From positions 1 to 51,694 of the forward strand of contig NZ_POIZ01000050.1 of NCBI RefSeq assembly GCF_002960425.1: DNA of 51,694 bases, read 5' to 3'. The notes under the pieces were generated by a model. It made no database searches and had not been told where the DNA came from. It saw nothing but the letters and a program-made list of their open reading frames with translations. The translations under genes and the position numbers were made by a program. Below are positions 10,782 through 19,025 of this stretch, piece by piece (position 1 is the stretch's first letter; every line of letters starts with the position of its first letter). Source of the DNA: Streptococcus suis (lineage in GTDB: Bacteria > Bacillota > Bacilli > Lactobacillales > Streptococcaceae).

Positions 10782-11849
10782 ATGAAACTGACCGTCAATC
10801 TTCCCCACAATCCCTACGACATCCTCATTCAAAGAGGTAGTTTAACACAGACAGGTGCCTGGGTCAAAGAACTTTGGAAACCTCAGAAAATCGCCATTAT
10901 CACAGATGATCATGTTGGTTCGCTTTATGCTGCCACCGTTCAAACTAGTCTGGAAACAGCTGGCTTTGAAACCATAATCTTTGCATTTCCAGAAGGTGAA
11001 GCATCAAAAAATCTTGACACTGTCAATCAAGCCTACGAATTTCTCGTAAAAAATGGCATGACACGCAGTGACGGAATTATTGCCCTGGGTGGCGGTGTCG
11101 TTGGTGATTTGGCTGGCTTTGTGGCATCAACTTACATGCGTGGCATTCATTTCCTACAAATCCCGACCAGCCTAACTGCCCAAGTCGATTCTTCTATCGG
11201 GGGAAAAACTGGCGTGAATACACCATTTGCCAAAAATATGGTAGGTACTTTCTGCCAGCCAGACGGTGTGCTCATTGACCCTGACACCCTCAAAACCCTA
11301 GGCAAACGTGAATTGATTGAAGGAATGGGTGAGGTTGTCAAATATGGCTTAATAGATGATGTGGAGCTCTGGGAAACCCTGGACCAACTAGATGGATCTG
11401 TCGAGAGCATTTTGGAACATGCTGACTATATCATCTACCACTCCTGCGAAGTTAAACGCAAGGTCGTAGTCGAGGATGAATTGGACAATGGTGTTCGACT
11501 GTTCTTAAACTTCGGTCACACCATTGGACATGCTATCGAAGCAACCGCTGGCTACGGTCAGGTCATGCACGGTGAAGCTGTTGCCATTGGTATGGTACAG
11601 ATTGCACGCGCTTCCGAAAGAAAAAAACTCATGCCAGCTGGTATAACTGAAAAAATCATCGCCATGTGCGAAAAATTCGGCCTGCCAACAGCTCACCAAC
11701 CTTGGAATGTAGACCAACTATACGCTGCCTTGACACGAGATAAAAAAGCACGAGGCAAATCTATCAAACTTGTCATCGTACCACAATTAGGCCAGGCAGC
11801 CATACACCAAATCCCAATGGAAGAAATGCTGGAATTTCTACAACTATAA
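10782..11849 (+). CDS. aroB: 3-dehydroquinate synthase
   Basis: It cyclises DAHP to 3-dehydroquinate using NAD and a divalent metal. The 355-residue protein has the NAD-binding [19 protein letters not shown] block, [13 protein letters not shown], and the metal-binding Glu and His residues in [20 protein letters not shown] and HGEAVAIGM. The start ATG follows AGAGAGGAAATCTG. It is the last gene of the plus-strand DAHP synthase-aroE-aroB unit and runs into a strong two-way terminator shared with the ABC importer operon. Confidence 0.95.
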   Translation: MKLTVNLPHNPYDILIQRGSLTQTGAWVKELWKPQKIAIITDDHVGSLYAATVQTSLETAGFETIIFAFPEGEASKNLDTVNQAYEFLVKNGMTRSDGIIALGGGVVGDLAGFVASTYMRGIHFLQIPTSLTAQVDSSIGGKTGVNTPFAKNMVGTFCQPDGVLIDPDTLKTLGKRELIEGMGEVVKYGLIDDVELWETLDQLDGSVESILEHADYIIYHSCEVKRKVVVEDELDNGVRLFLNFGHTIGHAIEATAGYGQVMHGEAVAIGMVQIARASERKKLMPAGITEKIIAMCEKFGLPTAHQPWNVDQLYAALTRDKKARGKSIKLVIVPQLGQAAIHQIPMEEMLEFLQL

Positions 11850-11852
11850 GAA

Positions 11853-11893
11853 AAAAAGACTACTGACTTGAATAAATCAGTAGTCTTTTTCTT
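11853..11893. terminator. Bidirectional terminator between aroB and the ABC importer
   Basis: AAAAAAGACTACTGA pairs with TCAGTAGTCTTTTT around a short loop, with A runs on one side and T runs on the other. It ends transcription of aroB rightwards and of the ABC ATPase gene leftwards, overlapping the last codon of the latter. Confidence 0.9.
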
Positions 11894-12692
11894 ATAAAAT
11901 CATTTCATCGTCAGTCAGCTTCTCACCGCTGTTTTTGTAGAAAAGGTCCATTAGATTTTGAACAGTTAGGTTCTTCTTCTCTTCACCTTCTACATCGACA
12001 ACGATCTGACCACGGTGCAACATAACCAAACGATTTCCGTATTCGATGGCATTTTCCATGTTGTGCGTAATCATAAGGGCAGTTAATTGGTGGCTTTCAA
12101 CGATTTTCTTGGTAAGCTCCATGACCATATCACTGGTTTTTGGATCAAGGGCTGCAGTGTGCTCATCCAAAAGCAGAACTTTTGGTTTCACCAGCGAAGC
12201 CATCATCAAGGTCAAGGCCTGACGTTGACCACCAGAGAGGAACTGCGTATCCACTTTCATACGGTTTTCCAAGCCCAAACCAAGCTCTTTCAAGGCTTCT
12301 TTGAAAATAGCACGTTCACTATCTTTCACACCCCAGCCAAGACCACGTGAAAGTCCACGACGGTAGGCAATGGCCATATTCTCTTCAATGGTCAAGCGAG
12401 AGGCTGTTCCCATTTTCGGATCTTGGAATACTCGACTAATGTCCTTAGAGCGTTTGGCAACTGATACATGCTTAATGGATTTACCTTCAAGCAAAATATC
12501 GCCCGAATCAACCGTCAAGGCACCTGCAAGTGAGTTCATGAAAGTCGATTTGCCTGCACCATTACCACCGATAATGGAGATGAAATCCCCTTCTTTTACA
12601 TCTAAGTTCAACCCACGAAGGACATGGTTTTCATTGACTGTCCCTGCTTCGAAGGTCTTATGAATATTTTGTATTGATAAAATAGTCTTCAT
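11892..12692 (-). CDS. ABC transporter ATP-binding protein, probable aromatic amino acid importer
   Basis: This 266-residue ABC ATPase powers the importer encoded upstream. Walker A is GGNGAGKST, the signature is LSGGQRQALTLMMASL, Walker B is VLLLDEHTAALD, and the H-loop is LMITHNM. It ends the operon binding protein-binding protein-permease-ATPase, 9 bp after the permease. The system resembles the TrpXYZ-type transporters of streptococci (ABC_sub_bind family receptor, LivH-like permease, LivF-like ATPase). The substrate is not proved; the Tyr/Phe-rich leader peptide and the shikimate genes on both sides point to aromatic amino acids. Confidence 0.9.
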   Translation of the reverse strand: MKTILSIQNIHKTFEAGTVNENHVLRGLNLDVKEGDFISIIGGNGAGKSTFMNSLAGALTVDSGDILLEGKSIKHVSVAKRSKDISRVFQDPKMGTASRLTIEENMAIAYRRGLSRGLGWGVKDSERAIFKEALKELGLGLENRMKVDTQFLSGGQRQALTLMMASLVKPKVLLLDEHTAALDPKTSDMVMELTKKIVESHQLTALMITHNMENAIEYGNRLVMLHRGQIVVDVEGEEKKNLTVQNLMDLFYKNSGEKLTDDEMIL

Positions 12693-12701
12693 GACTTCCT
12701 C

Positions 12702-13595
12702 CTAAGCATTTCCGTTCAATTTTGGTCGACGAATGTTGAGCTTCTTCTGCAATTCTGGCACATAAAGGACTGTTGCCAAAAGAATAGCCGAGAAGAGTTT
12801 TACAAGGTCTGCATCCATGCCTGGAATTTCCAAAATTGCAAGGATAATCAAACGGTAAACAACTGCACCAAGTACAACGGATAACAATCTCCAACCCAAG
12901 CGCAAGTTGCGTAAAATTACTTCTGCAATAATAACAGAGGCCAGACCGATAACAATGGTACCTGTACCAGAGTTCAAATCCGCATAGCCATTGTTTTGTG
13001 TCAACAAGGCGCCACAGAGGGCAATCAGACCGTTTGACATCATGTAGCCATAGATTTTCATATTGTCAACGTTGATACCATTTGCCTCACTCATTGGGAT
13101 ATTGTCCCCTGTTGAACGAATAGCCAAACCAATTTGAGTATTCAACAAGAGAGTAAGCAGACCTACAACTGCTAGTACAAAGACAAGACCGATAACCAAG
13201 ACTGCATTTGTTTTGGTTAGACCAAATTCCTGCAATTGAGTTACCAAGGTTTCTTGTTTTAGTAGGGCTACGTTGGCCTTACCCAAAATTTTCAAGTTGA
13301 TAGAGTAAAGACCTGTCAAAGTGACGATACCTGTCAAAAGGGCTGGAATTTTGAGCTTTGTATGAAGCAAACCTGAAATCAATCCAGCTACCATACCTGC
13401 TAGCACTGCCATAAAAGTCGCCAGCAAGGGATTTACTCCATTAACAATCCCAGTTGCACAGACTGCAGCTCCGAGGGGATAAGACCCCTCCGCTGTCATA
13501 TCTGCGATATCTAAAATACGAAATGTCAGGTAAACACCAATCGCCATGACCGACCAGAGCAGGCCTTGCGAAATGCTTGATAAAATAATATCCAC
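12702..13595 (-). CDS. ABC transporter permease, LivH-like
   Basis: This 297-residue integral membrane protein of the BPD_transp_2 family has about eight or nine hydrophobic segments. The N-terminus (ILSSISQGLLWSVMAIGVYL), the TAEGSYPLGAAVC loop and the AIRSTGDN motif are typical of the permease partner of ABC_sub_bind lipoproteins. It lies between the second binding protein gene (49 bp gap) and the ATPase gene (9 bp). Only one permease gene is present, so the pore is probably a homodimer. Confidence 0.9.
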   Translation of the reverse strand: MDIILSSISQGLLWSVMAIGVYLTFRILDIADMTAEGSYPLGAAVCATGIVNGVNPLLATFMAVLAGMVAGLISGLLHTKLKIPALLTGIVTLTGLYSINLKILGKANVALLKQETLVTQLQEFGLTKTNAVLVIGLVFVLAVVGLLTLLLNTQIGLAIRSTGDNIPMSEANGINVDNMKIYGYMMSNGLIALCGALLTQNNGYADLNSGTGTIVIGLASVIIAEVILRNLRLGWRLLSVVLGAVVYRLIILAILEIPGMDADLVKLFSAILLATVLYVPELQKKLNIRRPKLNGNA

Positions 13596-13644
13596 AATTT
13601 TCTCCTTATTTGATAAAAATAAACTAGGTTCTATTTTACCACTT

Positions 13645-14619
13645 TTATTCTGTTACAGATAGTTTAGCCGTATCAATACCCAATTTCTTAGCCATTTCTT
13701 CGTTGACATGAAGGCTAACTGTTTCAGGATATTCTACAGCTGTTTCAGATACCTTAGCACCTTCAATAATCTTAATAGCCATTTTGGCAGTTTGACGACC
13801 GAGTGCCTCATAGTTTGTACCGTAGGTCAAAAGACCGCCTTCATCCACCATATCTGTTGAACCACCGATGACAGGAACATTATGTTCCACAGACAATTCA
13901 CCAATCATAGTCATGGTTGAAGCAACTGTATTATCAGTTGGAACAAAAACAGCATCCACATCCTTCATCAAGCTAGTTGTCGCATCTTGGACCTCATTTG
14001 AAGAAGTAATTCCTTTGACAACAACCTTGTAACCAGCTTTTTCTAGTAATGCCTTGGCTTGTTCTACCTGAACTTCTGAGTTCCGTTCGCTAGTAGTGTA
14101 CAAAATACCAACTGTCTTGGCATCTGGAACAGCTTGACCTAGCAATTCAACTTGTTTATCAATTGGTGCCTGGTCAGATGTACCCGTCAATAAGCCACCT
14201 GGTTTCTCGATTGTTTCAACCAAGTCGGCTGACAATGGATCTGTAACGGCTGTAAAGAGAATTGGTGTTTCCGTTGATACAGTCGCCAAACTTTGTGCTG
14301 ATGGCGTTGCGATGGCTAGGACTAAATCATTTTCCCCAACCAATTGTTCTGAAATAGTTTGAAGGTTGGCTTGGTCACCTTGGGCATTTTGATAATCCAA
14401 GACCAATTTTTCACCTTCCTTGTAGCCATTTGCTTCCAATTCGGCCACAAAACCTTCACGCGCAGCTGTCAATGACTCATGCTCCATATACTGAAGGACA
14501 CCAACTTTAACCGCTTCAGATGAGGCTTGTTCAGATGTAGATGAGCAAGCTGCAAGAGTTAACAAACCTACACTTGCCAATGAAATAGTTGCCAATTTTT
14601 TTACTAGCTTATTATACAT
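13645..14619 (-). CDS. Substrate-binding lipoprotein of the ABC importer (second)
   Basis: This receptor lipoprotein of the ABC_sub_bind family (PF04392, periplasmic-binding fold) has a signal peptide with a TLAAC lipobox. Core motifs are VGVLQYMEHESLTAAREGF, YQNAQGDQANLQTI, VLAIATPSAQSL and FVPTDNTVAST. It is a paralogue of the binding protein encoded 22 bp upstream, the two being similar along their whole length. The start is taken at the ATG at 14619 (MYNKLVKKL) rather than the TTG three codons earlier, because GGAG lies only two bases from the TTG. Two receptors on one permease suggest two ligand preferences. Confidence 0.88.
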   Translation of the reverse strand: MYNKLVKKLATISLASVGLLTLAACSSTSEQASSEAVKVGVLQYMEHESLTAAREGFVAELEANGYKEGEKLVLDYQNAQGDQANLQTISEQLVGENDLVLAIATPSAQSLATVSTETPILFTAVTDPLSADLVETIEKPGGLLTGTSDQAPIDKQVELLGQAVPDAKTVGILYTTSERNSEVQVEQAKALLEKAGYKVVVKGITSSNEVQDATTSLMKDVDAVFVPTDNTVASTMTMIGELSVEHNVPVIGGSTDMVDEGGLLTYGTNYEALGRQTAKMAIKIIEGAKVSETAVEYPETVSLHVNEEMAKKLGIDTAKLSVTE

Positions 14620-14640
14620 ATAATCCAATCTCCTAACTGT

Positions 14641-15600
14641 TTATTCTTCTAGTGATTTTATGGTTGCAGCATCGATACCAACAGCATTTGCCATTTCTTC
14701 GTTAACTGTAATCGCTGCTGAGTTTGGTTTTTCAACTGCTAAATCAGCAGGCTTTTCTCCTTCCAAAATCTTAACTGCCAATTCTCCAGCTTGCACACCG
14801 ATTGCATGGTAGTCAACACCGTAGGTAAAGAGAGCTGCATCAATAACCGCTGCGTCAGATCCCATAGCTGGAACTTTTGCCTCTTTCAAAACATCGCCAA
14901 TGGTTGAAGCTGTTGAGGCTACTGTGTTATCAGTTGGAAGGTAGATTGCATCCACTTTGCCAGCCAATGAAGTGATGGCTTGCTGAACATCGTTAGTTGA
15001 AGTAACAGTCGTCACTTCTACCTTAATCCCTTTTGCTTCAAGCGCTTTTTTTGCCTGATTAGCTTGAACTTCCGAGTTTACCTCGCTTGAATTGTAGAAA
15101 ATACCAACTGTTTTTGCAGAGGGAACTACTTTGACTAACATATCAATTTGCCCCTCTACATCTGTCGCATCAATTGAGCCTGTCATGCTTCCTCCTGGGG
15201 CTTCCAAGGATTCCACCAAGCCTGCTTCAACTGGATCCGTTACAGCTGTAAATACGCCAGGAGTTTCAGCATCTGCGTTTAACATGGCCTGGGCAGCTGG
15301 TGTTGCAATGGCAAAGTTAAGGTCATTGTTACCAGCTAACTTTTGAACCATTGTCTGCAAATTGGCTTGATCACCTTGTGAATTTTGCAAATCAATTGTT
15401 AAGTTTTCACCTTCTTTGTAGCCTGCTTCTGCCAAGGCTTCCACAAAACCTTCACGGGCTGCAGTTAATGCCTCATGCTCGGCATACTGAATGATACCAA
15501 CATTTACTGAACTATTGTCTGATGAACTTGAGCTACAAGCAGCCATGGTAATTGCTGATAAGAGTGTTACTGAACTAAGGATAATTTTTTTAAATCCCAT
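14641..15600 (-). CDS. Substrate-binding lipoprotein of the ABC importer (first)
   Basis: This is the first structural gene after the attenuator. The 319-residue ABC_sub_bind lipoprotein has a signal peptide and TMAAC lipobox, then VNVGIIQYAEHEALTAAREGF, LQNSQGDQANLQTMV and YLPTDNTVAST. The ATG follows AAAAAGGAGATAAATC, a strong ribosome binding site lying just past the leader terminator. Members of this family bind amino acids; TrpX-type receptors are predicted to bind tryptophan or other aromatic amino acids. The ligand here is inferred from the leader peptide. Confidence 0.88.
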   Translation of the reverse strand: MGFKKIILSSVTLLSAITMAACSSSSSDNSSVNVGIIQYAEHEALTAAREGFVEALAEAGYKEGENLTIDLQNSQGDQANLQTMVQKLAGNNDLNFAIATPAAQAMLNADAETPGVFTAVTDPVEAGLVESLEAPGGSMTGSIDATDVEGQIDMLVKVVPSAKTVGIFYNSSEVNSEVQANQAKKALEAKGIKVEVTTVTSTNDVQQAITSLAGKVDAIYLPTDNTVASTASTIGDVLKEAKVPAMGSDAAVIDAALFTYGVDYHAIGVQAGELAVKILEGEKPADLAVEKPNSAAITVNEEMANAVGIDAATIKSLEE

Positions 15601-15638
15601 GATTTATCTCCTTTTTATATATAAAAAATGAACAAGAA

Positions 15639-15670
15639 AGGACCGCTTAGACTACACTCTAAACGGTCCT
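15639..15670 (-). terminator. Attenuator terminator of the ABC importer operon
   Basis: On the minus strand AGGACCGTTTAGA pairs with TCTAAGCGGTCCT over 13 bp (one G-U pair) around a 6-nt loop, followed by a U-rich tract. It lies within the leader, 38 nt before the first gene, so transcripts must pass it to express the operon. Its 5' arm (TTTAGAGTGT, 15654-15663) can instead pair with ACATCTAAA (15713-15721) upstream, which would prevent termination. Confidence 0.85.
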
Positions 15671-15706
15671 ATATTTCAACTGTATATGAAAACAGAAGGA
15701 ATTACT

Positions 15707-15789
15707 GTGCCATTTAGATGTATCATCTATGAGGCACATGTCAAAACAACTACAGCCACATAGATACAAACTTTACGTTCCCGTGTTTG
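15707..15789 (-). promoter_or_regulatory. Competing hairpins of the leader RNA
   Basis: In the minus-strand RNA GTGTTTG, overlapping the leader stop codon (15811-15817), can pair with CAAACAC (15783-15789). TATCTATGTGGC (15755-15766) can pair with GCCTCATAGATGATA (15721-15735). The latter can alternatively close with GGCAC and CATCT (hairpin 15707-15737). That last hairpin locks up ACATCTAAA (15713-15721), the candidate antiterminator strand. The chain of mutually exclusive pairings is what transcription attenuators use; the exact order of events is inferred. Confidence 0.6.
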
Positions 15790-15816
15790 CATCCATGTTT
15801 ACCATGTCTACAAACA

Positions 15817-15879
15817 CTATCTAAAATAGCCGTAGAAATAAGTATGATTAGCTGAATGATTTTGACACATTAGTAACAT
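15817..15879 (-). CDS. Leader peptide rich in Tyr and Phe, attenuator control
   Basis: This is a 20-codon frame from ATG (15879-15877) to TAG (15819-15817), with GAAAGGA 8 nt upstream as ribosome binding site. The peptide ends T-Y-F-Y-G-Y-F-R: three Tyr and two Phe in its last seven residues. It lies about 32 nt after the predicted transcription start and just before the hairpins of the leader. This is the layout of a translation-sensing attenuator, as in E. coli pheA and trp: a ribosome stalled on Tyr or Phe codons would change downstream folding. Such leader peptides for amino acid control are uncommon in Firmicutes, where T-boxes are usual. The gene is too short for standard annotation. 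Confidence 0.75.
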   Translation of the reverse strand: MLLMCQNHSANHTYFYGYFR

Positions 15880-15917
15880 TTCTGTTTTCCTTTCTAATTG
15901 ATTTTTAATTCTTACTT

Positions 15918-15946
15918 ATCTTAATTCATTTTCAAGCATTTGTCAA
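15918..15946 (-). promoter_or_regulatory. Promoter of the attenuator-controlled ABC importer operon
   Basis: On the minus strand TTGACA (15941-15946), a 17-bp spacer and TAAGAT (15918-15923) form a good vegetative promoter, starting RNA near 15911. The exact motif AAAAAATCTGAAAAT (15961-15975) lies 14 bp upstream of the -35 and matches the one over the aroA promoter. It may be an activator or repressor site shared by the aromatic amino acid genes. Confidence 0.75.
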
Positions 15947-16015
15947 CAAAAATTGCTTAAATTTTCAGATTTTTTAACTTTTTTCCGAAAATCTTTTAAT
16001 AATTTCATGGAAAAG

Positions 16016-16303
16016 GGAGCGGGAAAGAACTCGACTGGTCAAAAAAAGAGTTCGTCAACAAGTCCTTATTTCCAGTTGTTGAGCTGAAACAGTCTATCCC
16101 CAGACTGTTTCACTCCCACCCCCGCATAGCTCCAACAGTCAGAGTAGTGACTGTTGGAGGTTGGAAATAGAGCGAACTTTGTTCGCAACAGTCGTAATGG
16201 TCAGATTTGGAGTGTGAAACACGAACAAATCTGCCAATCAACCACTGCGCTGAGATGTTGACACGAACCCTGAGAAACGAGGTTGAGCTTTTTGCCCAGC
16301 CTC
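16016..16303. repeat. 290-bp structured dispersed repeat, copy B
   Basis: This is the inverted counterpart of the repeat at 3344-3630, lying between the importer leader and lacD. Long blocks are identical, including the region around GTTGATTGGCAGATTTGTTC and the GAAACAGTCT/AGACTGTTTC hairpin. The central hairpin is CTCCAACAGTC/GACTGTTGGAG with an 8-nt loop, replacing the CTCCAAAGGTTC/GAACCTTTGGAG of copy A. It ends 8 bp from the lacD stop codon, so it lies in the lacD 3' region. Confidence 0.85.
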
Positions 16304-16310
16304 AAAGTTT

Positions 16311-17312
16311 TTACCTGACTTCCACTTTTTCTGTCCAAGGATGAGCAGTAGTTGCCAGAACTTCATTAAGCTCTTCGACATTGCGACGACCTTGATCAGC
16401 CAACCAAGCTTTGGCTGCTTCTTCACCCTCGCTTGCAAAGATAGCTACTGCATCCTTCCAAGTCGCGCGTCCACAAAGAACACCATTAAAGCTTGAACCG
16501 GCTTCTTTAGCAAAGACAAGGGTTTCTTGGAAGAGTTTGGCAGATACACCCGCACTCAAATAGATGAATGGCAAGTGAGTACTGTCTGTCTGCTCCTTGA
16601 AGAAGGCCTTGGCTTCCTCAACTGTATAGACTGGCTCTTCATCTGTGTAGCCTTCTACAAAGTTCATGTTAACCGGTACTTCTACCTTAAGCACATCTGC
16701 ATTGTAGCGTGGCTTACTGAATTCACGCATGGCACCATTGACCTTGTGTGGTTTGAGAGCTGCGTATTCACGAGAAGTGACATCCATATCGCTGGCATCG
16801 TAGGTCAAGATTTCCACAAAGTAAGGAATATCTTCTGCCATACACTCGCTACCAATGCGTTCTACCCATGCGTGTTTGATATCGTTGATTTCTGGCTTCT
16901 CATCTACATCATAGTAAAGCAAGATTTTCACGGCATCTGCACCCAATTCCTTGATGCGTTTTGCTGACCAGTTTGGCAAAAGGTCTGGCAAACGACCTGG
17001 TGTGGAAGCATCGTAACCTGTTTTTTCATAAGCTGCAATGAAACCGCAGTCTGCATGGCGCAATTCTGAAGCTGGAACACCATACTCAGCATCCAAAAGA
17101 ATGGAACTTGCATAAGGTGTCAAGTCACTTGAGATAACTTTTTTGAAATCAATCAAAATATCATCTCCAAATTCGCCACTACCTGCTGCCGCAGCCAAGA
17201 GGCGTTTCAATGCACCACGTTGGTCAATAGCCAAGGCTGCAATGACTTGGTCGCTGTTTGATAAGCGGGTCATGTGGTCAAATTTAGCCTGAGAAAGTTG
17301 TAATTTTGTCAT
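16311..17312 (-). CDS. lacD: Tagatose 1,6-diphosphate aldolase
   Basis: This class I (Schiff base) aldolase splits tagatose 1,6-bisphosphate into dihydroxyacetone phosphate and glyceraldehyde 3-phosphate. It has 333 residues. ALAIDQRGALKRLLA, GADAVKILLYY (with the Schiff-base lysine) and FIYLSAGVSAKLF are family signatures. The start is the ATG at 17312 behind GGAGGAATCTA rather than the upstream in-frame codon at 17342. No other lac or aga gene is present. It follows nagA by 74 bp, and an AATTGGTAATACTAT sequence upstream resembles part of the nagA control region (AATTGGTATATACTA), so both may respond to amino sugars. LacD paralogues can also act as regulators in streptococci (LacD.1 of S. 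pyogenes). Confidence 0.9.
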   Translation of the reverse strand: MTKLQLSQAKFDHMTRLSNSDQVIAALAIDQRGALKRLLAAAAGSGEFGDDILIDFKKVISSDLTPYASSILLDAEYGVPASELRHADCGFIAAYEKTGYDASTPGRLPDLLPNWSAKRIKELGADAVKILLYYDVDEKPEINDIKHAWVERIGSECMAEDIPYFVEILTYDASDMDVTSREYAALKPHKVNGAMREFSKPRYNADVLKVEVPVNMNFVEGYTDEEPVYTVEEAKAFFKEQTDSTHLPFIYLSAGVSAKLFQETLVFAKEAGSSFNGVLCGRATWKDAVAIFASEGEEAAKAWLADQGRRNVEELNEVLATTAHPWTEKVEVR

Positions 17313-17386
17313 TAGATTCCTCCTGGAAAATAGTATTACCAATTAAGTTGCTGTTGATGTACAACTAGCAGTTTTGAAGCCTTTAA

Positions 17387-18535
17387 CTAATTTTCAAATC
17401 GTTTCACACCGTCTAAGTAGGTTGCTTGCAATCTTCCTGCATCATCGACGACGATAAAGTCTGCTGCCCGTCCTTCTGCAATCTGACCACAAACATGATC
17501 AATGTTGACAGAGCGAGCTGGTGCTAGAGAAGCCATTCGAAGGGCATCCGGTAGGGAAACCAAGCCCCATTCAACCACATGCTGAACAGCCTGGATCAAC
17601 TCTAGAATGGAACCTGCCAAACTACCATTGTGTTTGAGGCGAGCTGTGCCGTCTTTGACAATGACTTCAAATTCTCCTAGTCGAGAATTTCCTTCACCCA
17701 TGCCTCCTGCTCGCATACAGTCCGTAATCAATACAGTTTCTTCTGCGCCACGCGCCTTGACAACAATTTCTGCTGCCGCTGGATGAACATGGTGACCATC
17801 ACAAATCATTTCTGCGTACACATTTTTTAAGTTCAAGGCTGCGCCAACCATTCCTGGCTCACGATGATGTAGCCCACTCATGCCATTGTAAACATGGACG
17901 AAAATATTGGCTCCTGCATTTACAGCCGCTTCTGCTTGCGCATAGGTCGCATCACTATGAGCCAGAGCTGTGTGAATGGCCTTGCTGTTGGCAAACTCGA
18001 TAAATTCTGTCACACCTTCCCTCTCTGGTGCAATGGCAATTTTATTGACCAGGCCCTTGGAGAGCTGGTGCCATTTATCCAATTTCTCAATAGATGGATC
18101 GCTCATATACTTGGGATTTTGGGCTCCCTTGTATTTTTCTGTAAAGAAGGGACCTTCTAAGAAAATTCCCTGAATCTTGGCACCTCTTTCCTGACCTGCA
18201 TAGGTTCCGATGGTTTCACAGACTGCATCCAAATTTTCTGTGGAATCTGTCAGGGTTGTTGGAAGCCAAGAGGTCACCCCACAAGATAAGAGGCCTTCTG
18301 AAATGACCTTGATGCCTTCAAAATCATTGTCCATGACATCGTGGGATGCATAGCCATGAATGTGGGTATCCACCAAACCTGCTGCTAGATGATAGTCGGA
18401 ATAGTCGATAATATCCCCTTCAGGCTTTTCTGTCAGAATTTTACCAAAGGTACCTATATCTGTTAGTTCGAGATAGGCATTCTCTACCTCAGTATCCTTC
18501 AAAATAATAGACTTAGCATATATATACTTAGACAC
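17387..18535 (-). CDS. nagA: N-acetylglucosamine-6-phosphate deacetylase
   Basis: It removes the acetyl group from GlcNAc-6-phosphate to give glucosamine-6-phosphate in amino sugar catabolism. It is a 382-residue amidohydrolase. The metal-binding and catalytic residues appear in VDTHIHGYASHD, LALAHSDATYAQ, HVYNGMSGLHHREPGMVGA and LITDCMRAGGMGEG. The start is GTG at 18535 behind AAGGAGATAGGAC. It has a strong promoter with a palindrome just downstream of the -10, so it is repressed by a GntR-like factor, probably NagR. nagB is not adjacent. Confidence 0.93.
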   Translation of the reverse strand: MSKYIYAKSIILKDTEVENAYLELTDIGTFGKILTEKPEGDIIDYSDYHLAAGLVDTHIHGYASHDVMDNDFEGIKVISEGLLSCGVTSWLPTTLTDSTENLDAVCETIGTYAGQERGAKIQGIFLEGPFFTEKYKGAQNPKYMSDPSIEKLDKWHQLSKGLVNKIAIAPEREGVTEFIEFANSKAIHTALAHSDATYAQAEAAVNAGANIFVHVYNGMSGLHHREPGMVGAALNLKNVYAEMICDGHHVHPAAAEIVVKARGAEETVLITDCMRAGGMGEGNSRLGEFEVIVKDGTARLKHNGSLAGSILELIQAVQHVVEWGLVSLPDALRMASLAPARSVNIDHVCGQIAEGRAADFIVVDDAGRLQATYLDGVKRFEN

Positions 18536-18567
18536 GTCCTATCTCCTTAATTCAATATAATATTTCT

Positions 18568-18626
18568 GTATACTGGTTATAACCATATACTAATTGTAGT
18601 ATATACCAATTTTTCCATAATGTCAA
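18568..18626 (-). promoter_or_regulatory. nagA promoter with GntR-type operator
   Basis: On the minus strand TTGACA (18621-18626), 17 bp, TATACT (18598-18603) form a near-consensus promoter. Directly after it is a palindrome (18568-18590) with TGGTTATAACCA at its centre, flanked by GTATA and TATAC arms. TGGT...ACCA dyads are the binding form of HutC/NagR-type GntR repressors. Its position at the transcription start is suited to repression. Confidence 0.75.
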
Positions 18627-18652
18627 GTAATGTCCAATTTTTCAAACAAAAA

Positions 18653-18672
18653 TACAGCCTTTCGGCTGTACT
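18653..18672 (-). terminator. Terminator after the UPF0342 gene
   Basis: TACAGCC, a GAAA loop and GGCTGTA are followed by T5 on the minus strand. It ends the aroD-aroC-tyrA-UPF0342 transcript five bases after the last stop codon. Confidence 0.85.
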
Positions 18673-18674
18673 CT

Positions 18675-19013
18675 TTATAACAATTCATTCAAGGGTTTGA
18701 AAATAATACGTTCCAAATCAGCTACATAAGCTGCCAAATGCTGCTGTTTTGTAAAGTATTCAACCAAAATTGGATTGGCTTGAACTTTCTTATTGAAATC
18801 CAACATGGTTTTTTGATCTTCTTCTGTAGGAATATCACCCGCTTGTAATTTTTCCTGAATACCTTTTTGGAAAGCGATATAGCTCTCCAAAATTTCTTTG
18901 GCTTCAGGATTGCCTTCAACGGAAACTTTGACTGCCTCTACCGCCTTATATTCAGGCAGGTTACGGATAGCACGTTCCAATTCATTTGCAATATCATAGA
19001 TATTTGTTGACAT
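18675..19013 (-). CDS. UPF0342 (YlbF/YheA family) protein
   Basis: This small helical protein has 112 residues (MSTNIYDIANELERAIRNLP onward, with PEAKEILESYIAFQKGIQEK). It belongs to the YlbF/YmcA/YheA superfamily annotated as UPF0342. Relatives in Bacillus subtilis (YlbF, YmcA) form a complex that affects RNase Y, competence and biofilm; whether this member does so is unknown. It sits directly after tyrA in S. pneumoniae as well, so the context is conserved. The ATG follows AAAGGAGAAAGTTT. Confidence 0.88.
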   Translation of the reverse strand: MSTNIYDIANELERAIRNLPEYKAVEAVKVSVEGNPEAKEILESYIAFQKGIQEKLQAGDIPTEEDQKTMLDFNKKVQANPILVEYFTKQQHLAAYVADLERIIFKPLNELL

Positions 19014-19025
19014 AAACTTTCTCCT

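Noticed and set aside
15600..15911. T-box riboswitch ahead of the ABC importer
   Set aside because: No AGGGTGGNACCGCG antiterminator element is present, whereas a leader peptide and competing hairpins are.
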